From Bacillota bacterium (GTDB taxonomy: Bacteria > Bacillota > Clostridia > Christensenellales > CAG-138), in the NCBI GenBank assembly GCA_023459335.1, contig JAEWUO010000004.1, forward strand, positions 68,703-132,702: a stretch of 64,000 bases of DNA. Reading direction: 5' to 3'. Each line of letters starts with the position of its first letter. Positions within the stretch are counted from its first letter, which is position 1. The translations under genes and the position numbers were made by a program. The notes beneath the pieces are model-generated. The model searched no databases. It worked only from the letters and a program-made list of their open reading frames with translations, and was not told the origin of the DNA. This document shows, piece after piece, positions 60,113-64,000 of the stretch.

Positions 60113-60155
60113 CTCAACTCCTTTCATCTATTCTAATCCTTTTTCCGGTGAAGTT

Positions 60156-61430
60156 TCAATCGATTTGCGCGCCAAACGCCGTTTCGCCGTGAAATCCATC
60201 AATACGGATGCGCACGATCTCGCCCTCGGGCGCGGAGGTTTTCACGCGGATGTAGTTTCCGCTGTACCCCTCGCCGCCGCTCTCGGCCAGCACCTCGGCT
60301 ACGGTTCCGATCTGCGATTCCAGGTACGCCCGCGTCAGCCGCCTGCCCAGCGCGATGAGCTCTTTTGCGCGCGCCTCCTTCACCGATTTTGGAAGATGAT
60401 CCGGCAGAGTTTCCGCCTTGGTGCCCTTGCGCAGGGAGAAGGGAAAGACGTGCATTCTGGCGAACGCCGCCTTTTCGCAAAAAGCGAGCGTTTCTTTATG
60501 TTCTTCCTCCGTTTCGCCGGGAAATCCGGCGATGACGTCCGTCGTGACCGCGCAATCCGGCATGGCTGCTCGCAGCAGTTCGACCGCTCGGAGGTATTCT
60601 TCCGCCGTATAGCGGCGGTTCATGCGTTTGAGCACCGTGTCCGACCCGCTCTGAAGGGAAAGATGGAATTGCCGGCAGACTTTCGGGTTTTCGCTCAGCG
60701 CTTTTGCGACAGCCGCCGTGACAAACAGCGGTTCCAGCGATCCCAGGCGGATGCGCTGGATTTCGTCCGGTTTGCCAACCCGCGCAATCGCGTCGAGCAG
60801 GGTGACGCCGGTTTCGGGCAGATCCCGCCCGTAGCTTGCGAGATGGATCCCTGTGAGCACGATCTCTTTGTAACCCTCCCGCGCGAGGGAGGCGACTTCC
60901 TCGGAGATTTTCTCCGGCGTGCGGGAACGAAGAGGCCCTCTTGCGTAGGGGATAATGCAGTATGCGCAGAAATTGACGCATCCGTCCTGAATCTTCAGCG
61001 TGGCGCGCGTGCGGGAATCGCGCACGGCGGAGAGCGGTTCGAATTCGCGCATTTCGGAAAGCGGGGAGACGAACGTTTCGCCCGGTTTCGCCGCGAGCGC
61101 CTCGCTGACGCGCGAAACAATTTCCTTCCGCCCGCCGGTGCCGATCACGAGGCCTACGCCCTCCAGCGCGGCGACCGTGTCCGGCGCGGTTTGGGAGTAG
61201 CATCCGACGGCGACGACGAGCGCCGCGGGGTTCATCCGGTGCGCGCGGGCGATCATCTGGCGGGACTTCATGTCGCTCGTTTGCGTGACCGTGCAGGTGT
61301 TCACGACATATACGTCCGCCGCGTCCGAGAAATCAACAATCTCCCAGCCGCCTTGCAAAAACAGTTCGCGCATGGCTTCCGTTTCGTAGTGGTTCACCTT
61401 GCAGCCCAACGTTGTAAAAGCCGCTTTCAC
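60156..61430 (-). CDS. mtaB: tRNA threonylcarbamoyladenosine methylthiotransferase MtaB
   Basis: 424 residues. UPF0004 domain with cysteines in 'TLGCKVNHYE' (Cys10), 'VNTCTVT' and 'VGCYSQ'; radical SAM CxxxCxxC in 'DGCVNFCAYCIIP'; C-terminal TRAM domain. It adds a methylthio group to t6A37 of tRNA-Lys, giving ms2t6A. Substrate is made by TsaD (40.2 kb). Start ATG 61430 overlaps rsmE by 4 nt. MtaB rather than MiaB by its motif context ('TTLGCKVNHYETEAM'). Confidence 0.93.
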   Translation of the reverse strand: MKAAFTTLGCKVNHYETEAMRELFLQGGWEIVDFSDAADVYVVNTCTVTQTSDMKSRQMIARAHRMNPAALVVAVGCYSQTAPDTVAALEGVGLVIGTGGRKEIVSRVSEALAAKPGETFVSPLSEMREFEPLSAVRDSRTRATLKIQDGCVNFCAYCIIPYARGPLRSRTPEKISEEVASLAREGYKEIVLTGIHLASYGRDLPETGVTLLDAIARVGKPDEIQRIRLGSLEPLFVTAAVAKALSENPKVCRQFHLSLQSGSDTVLKRMNRRYTAEEYLRAVELLRAAMPDCAVTTDVIAGFPGETEEEHKETLAFCEKAAFARMHVFPFSLRKGTKAETLPDHLPKSVKEARAKELIALGRRLTRAYLESQIGTVAEVLAESGGEGYSGNYIRVKTSAPEGEIVRIRIDGFHGETAFGAQID

Positions 61431-62146
61431 TGCTCCACCTCATATAACGTCTGCGCGAGCATCGCCATCCCTGCCGTCTCGGTGCGCAGGATGCGCCTGC
61501 CCAGCGAAACACTGACCGCGCCCGCGGCGGAGAGCCGGGCTACCTCGCTCTCTTCGAATCCCCCTTCGGGCCCGATCAGCAGCGCAATCCTTTTTGGTGC
61601 GTCAGCGGCGCGCAGCGCAGCTTTCAGCGTGCGCGCGCTTTCGTCCTCATAGGCGATTAAAAACAGGTCGAACGCGCCGGGTTCGATTTTTCTGATCCCG
61701 ACGAGCGGGCCGACTTCCGGCACCATCGCGCGGCGGCTCTGCTTGGCCGCCTCCAGCGCAACGCGGTTATACCGCTCGCGCTTTTTCTCAAAATCCTTGT
61801 TCGGTACGGAAACGCACCGGGCCGACAGCACCGGTACGATCGCGTACACGCCCAACTCCGTACATTTCTGCACGATGGTCTCCATCTTTCCCGTTTTGGG
61901 CAGGCACTGGTACAACGTGATTCGAACGGGACTCTCGACCTCGCTTTTTCTCCGCGCGCCGAGCGCGCAGACGACCGCGTCCGCTGCGAGAGACGAAATG
62001 ACCGCGTCGTATTCATATCCCGCGCCGTCGCAGAGCGAAAGCGCGTCCCCCGCCTTCATGCGGAGCACGCGGAATATATGGTGCGCGTCGTCGCCCGTTA
62101 TGGTCGCGGTCGGACCCGCGATGTTGCCGCAGAAAAACCGGCGCAT
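61427..62146 (-). CDS. rsmE: 16S rRNA m3U1498 methyltransferase RsmE
   Basis: 239 residues. N-terminal PUA-like domain ('DDAHHIFRVLRMKAGD'), C-terminal SPOUT knot: 'LIGPEGGFEESEVARL' and 'SLGRRILRTETA'. It methylates N3 of U1498 in the decoding-site helix. Between prmA (11 bp upstream) and mtaB (4-nt overlap). Confidence 0.95.
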   Translation of the reverse strand: MRRFFCGNIAGPTATITGDDAHHIFRVLRMKAGDALSLCDGAGYEYDAVISSLAADAVVCALGARRKSEVESPVRITLYQCLPKTGKMETIVQKCTELGVYAIVPVLSARCVSVPNKDFEKKRERYNRVALEAAKQSRRAMVPEVGPLVGIRKIEPGAFDLFLIAYEDESARTLKAALRAADAPKRIALLIGPEGGFEESEVARLSAAGAVSVSLGRRILRTETAGMAMLAQTLYEVEQ

Positions 62147-62157
62147 CTGATTGCTTC

Positions 62158-63120
62158 CTAAGCCCGCAGCAGCATGGCGATCCAGCCCTCGCTGCGCAGT
62201 ATTTTTTCTACCGTAAAGCCGTCTTTGACAAGGGCTGTTTTCACTTCTTCCTCCCGCTCGTCGATGATGCCGGAGACGATGAACGGCGCGCCCGGTTTGC
62301 AGCAGGTTTTCGCAAACGGGGAAAGCGCGATGATCACGCCGGCGACAATGTTCGCCGCCACCACGTCGTATCCGCGGCGGATTTTATTGCGCAGGGGCTC
62401 GTCTTCCAGCAGGTCACCGATCAGAACATCGCAGCGGTCGCCGTTCACGCCGTTCATTTCGGCGTTTTCGAGGGCGACGTGTTCCGCGACGGAGTCGATG
62501 TCCACCGCGACGGCGTGTTTTGCACCCAGCAGTACGGAAGCGACGGAGAGGATGCCGCTGCCGCAGCCGAGGTCGAGCATGTCGTCGCCCGGCTCGACCA
62601 CGGTTTCGAGCAGCTCCAGGCACATGCGCGTCGTGTGATGCTCGCCGGTGCCGAACGCCACGCCGGGGTCGAGCTTAAGCGTGACCCGTCCTTCCGGCGC
62701 GGGCTCGCGGAGCCAGCAGGGCAGCACGTAGAGCCTTTGCCCGATCCTGAGCGGCTTATAGTAGGCTTTCCAGTTGTTTTCCCAGTCCGCGTCGTCCATG
62801 CGGCTGACTGTAACACCGAGCGAACCCGCGTCGCAGCCGAGGTCGGTTTCGCGCAATGCCGCAATCGCGCGCTTGACTTCCGCGACCACCGGCGCGCTCT
62901 CCGGCACGTCCGCTACATACGCCTTGACACACGGTTCGTCCACGCCGACTTTATCCGCGTCCGCAAAGTCCCAGTAGACCGCGCGCTCGTTCAAAAACGC
63001 CATCGCGCGTTCGTGGCTCTCCTCAATGCTCACCTGATCGAGCCCCGCGCCGGAAAACGCGGCCGTCACCGCGTCCAGCCCCGCGTCGGTGGTGGTAACG
63101 CAGATCTCCAGCCATTTCAT
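62158..63120 (-). CDS. prmA: Ribosomal protein L11 methyltransferase
   Basis: 320 residues. An N-terminal substrate domain ('DADWENNWKAYYKPLRIG') and C-terminal Rossmann SAM domain with 'PGVAFGTGEHHTTRMCLELLE', 'LDLGCGSGILSVASVLLGA' and 'DVVAANIVAGVI'. It trimethylates L11. First gene of the prmA-rsmE-mtaB-HIT operon; driven by the promoter at 63176-63205. Confidence 0.95.
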   Translation of the reverse strand: MKWLEICVTTTDAGLDAVTAAFSGAGLDQVSIEESHERAMAFLNERAVYWDFADADKVGVDEPCVKAYVADVPESAPVVAEVKRAIAALRETDLGCDAGSLGVTVSRMDDADWENNWKAYYKPLRIGQRLYVLPCWLREPAPEGRVTLKLDPGVAFGTGEHHTTRMCLELLETVVEPGDDMLDLGCGSGILSVASVLLGAKHAVAVDIDSVAEHVALENAEMNGVNGDRCDVLIGDLLEDEPLRNKIRRGYDVVAANIVAGVIIALSPFAKTCCKPGAPFIVSGIIDEREEEVKTALVKDGFTVEKILRSEGWIAMLLRA

Positions 63121-63175
63121 ATCTTGCGATTCCTGTCCGCCCGCGTAAAACGCGGGCTATTCTTGTAACGTTGAC

Positions 63176-63205
63176 AGTATAACACCCGTCCGCGGGTTTC
63201 TTCAA
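63176..63205 (-). promoter_or_regulatory. prmA promoter
   Basis: On the minus strand TTGAAG (63200-63205), 18-bp spacer, TATACT (63176-63181). A GCCCGCG / CGCGGGC hairpin lies in the 5' leader (63138-63157). Confidence 0.65.
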
Positions 63206-63262
63206 TAAAACGCAACGGGCGAATAACGCAACCGGAGAAATTGGCAAACGCGGCACGCGCGA

Positions 63263-63291
63263 TTGACAAACGGTGGCGGCTGTGATTAACT
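63263..63291 (+). promoter_or_regulatory. comEC promoter
   Basis: TTGACA (63263-63268), 17-bp spacer, TTAACT (63286-63291). Expected start near 63298. Confidence 0.6.
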
Positions 63292-63349
63292 CGAACAAAT
63301 GCCGTATCAACAATCGACAAAATCGACCGATCTCACGGAGATATCCGTC

Positions 63350-64000
63350 GTGTACGGATCGTTTTCGGCGGACGCGTCCCGCGCGCCGCTGTTTCACGCG
63401 CGGCCGGCCGCGATAGCAGCAATCGGGCTTCTGTTCGGTTTGCTGCTTGGCGACGGGATGACGCCGATGCATGCGCTGATCGCTTCTTTCGTATTGCTGC
63501 TGGCGGCGTTCGGCGCGAAACTCTTGAAAAAGGCGATGTGGATTTTGTTCCTGCTCGCGATGGCGGCGGGCTTTGTGCGCGCAGCAGCCGCGGCCCCCGC
63601 TTCCGTTTCGGCCGGAACCGGTGTCGTGCAGGGGCGCGTCTGCGAAACGCCGGAAGCGCGGGAGGACGGAAGCTGGCGCGTATACCTCGCGGACGCGACG
63701 CTGGACGGCGTTTCCGTCTCCGGCAGACTGCGGTTGTTCTCGGATTTTGCGGAGCCGCCTGCGTACGGACAGGTCGTATCCGCATATGCGAGCGTCGTTC
63801 CGTCCGACGAAAAATACCGCCTGAGCGACCGTTACCGCGGCGTGTTTAGCGTCGCGTTCGCAAAGGGTGAAACAAAAATAGTCTGGCAATCTCCGCCGGA
63901 TGCGTACGGGCGGCTGCTCTCGCTGCGGGAAAATATCGGAAACCGGATCGAATCTCTCTTTCCGGCCGCACCCGGAGAGGCAAAGGGAATGATTCTGGGC
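63350..64000 (+). CDS. comEC: ComEC/Rec2 family competence protein (N-terminal part, cut by window end)
   Basis: 217 codons are visible and the frame is open to the window edge. GTG 63350 has GGAG nine nt upstream; an in-frame ATG at 63299 would be leaderless. Seen: 'HARPAAIAAIGLLFGLLLGD', two to three membrane segments in the first ~75 residues, then an OB-like soluble region ('GVVQGRVCETPE'...'GRLRLFSDF'...'PPAYGQVVSAY', like DUF4131), and the segment 'GEAKGMILG' at the edge, the usual entry to the ComEC permease domain. The full protein would be a DNA-uptake channel with a metallo-beta-lactamase tail. Only the N-terminus supports the call. Confidence 0.75.
   Translation, partial: MYGSFSADASRAPLFHARPAAIAAIGLLFGLLLGDGMTPMHALIASFVLLLAAFGAKLLKKAMWILFLLAMAAGFVRAAAAAPASVSAGTGVVQGRVCETPEAREDGSWRVYLADATLDGVSVSGRLRLFSDFAEPPAYGQVVSAYASVVPSDEKYRLSDRYRGVFSVAFAKGETKIVWQSPPDAYGRLLSLRENIGNRIESLFPAAPGEAKGMILG

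Noticed and set aside
1..64000. CRISPR array, rRNA genes, tRNA genes, insertion sequences, integrase
   Set aside because: No regularly spaced direct repeats, no conserved rRNA or tRNA sequences and no transposase-like frames were recognised. The repeats found are the short 3'-end elements and one duplicated terminator.

Overview
The window is bacterial chromosome with high GC by eye, dense genes, short overlaps inside operons and Shine-Dalgarno sites of the GGAGG type. Several traits point to a Bacillota (Clostridia-like) bacterium: an AddAB recombination nuclease, a sortase with an LPXTG substrate, PerR with rubrerythrin, DUF951, a lon-ysxC pair, a family II pyrophosphatase with CBS/DRTGG domains, a prmA-rsmE-mtaB-HIT operon and perfect B. 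subtilis-type parS sites. Anaerobic life is suggested by rubrerythrin and by the ygeY/ygeW genes. I cannot name the genus.

Layout. 1-4.8 kb: a YheO-type regulator with ygeY and knotted carbamoyltransferase ygeW (anaerobic purine/ureido-compound catabolism), then plsY-like and cobO genes whose promoters share one architecture with a DnaA-box-like sequence at the -10. 4.9-8.4 kb: an AT-rich orphan gene, a GNAT acetyltransferase, and a leftward operon of alpha/beta hydrolase, DUF951 and two tandem signal peptidases I. 8.4-13.5 kb: the replication origin, dnaA-oriC-dnaN-parS-parA-parB. recF and gyrBA are absent after dnaN, and rpmH/rnpA are absent before dnaA. 13.45-16.4 kb: tandem 3'-end repeats, a structured leader with two tiny ORFs, an archaeal-type aspartyl-tRNA synthetase and carbamate kinase. 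16.7-25.8 kb: leftward addA, addB, thpR, then murA, with a DnaA-box cluster between thpR and murA. 26-31.7 kb: perR-rubrerythrin, lon-ysxC, a zinc-ribbon protein and a metallophosphoesterase. 31.7-38.6 kb: sortase plus LPQTG protein, nucleoside kinase, pyrophosphatase and DegV. 39-45.4 kb: a DUF1461 protein with a basic tail, tsaD, a second DnaA-box cluster, TVP38 and TetR-linked genes, and an MFS transporter.

45.4-50.7 kb is the clearest accessory region. It holds a 5'-eroded gene with a caspase-like (clan CD) His/Cys pair, an AT-rich membrane-anchored orphan, a broken NlpC/P60 gene, and two BspA-type leucine-rich-repeat surface proteins with nearly the same C-terminal anchor module. It resembles a decaying, recombining surface or toxin-type locus.

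50.7-64 kb is core again: leuS, a DUF4190 protein, lgt, a CrtI-type oxidoreductase, a three-gene HSL hydrolase/acyltransferase/zinc-ribbon membrane-protein operon, HIT, mtaB, rsmE, prmA, and the start of a comEC gene cut by the window edge. tsaD and mtaB act in sequence on A37 of ANN-decoding tRNAs.
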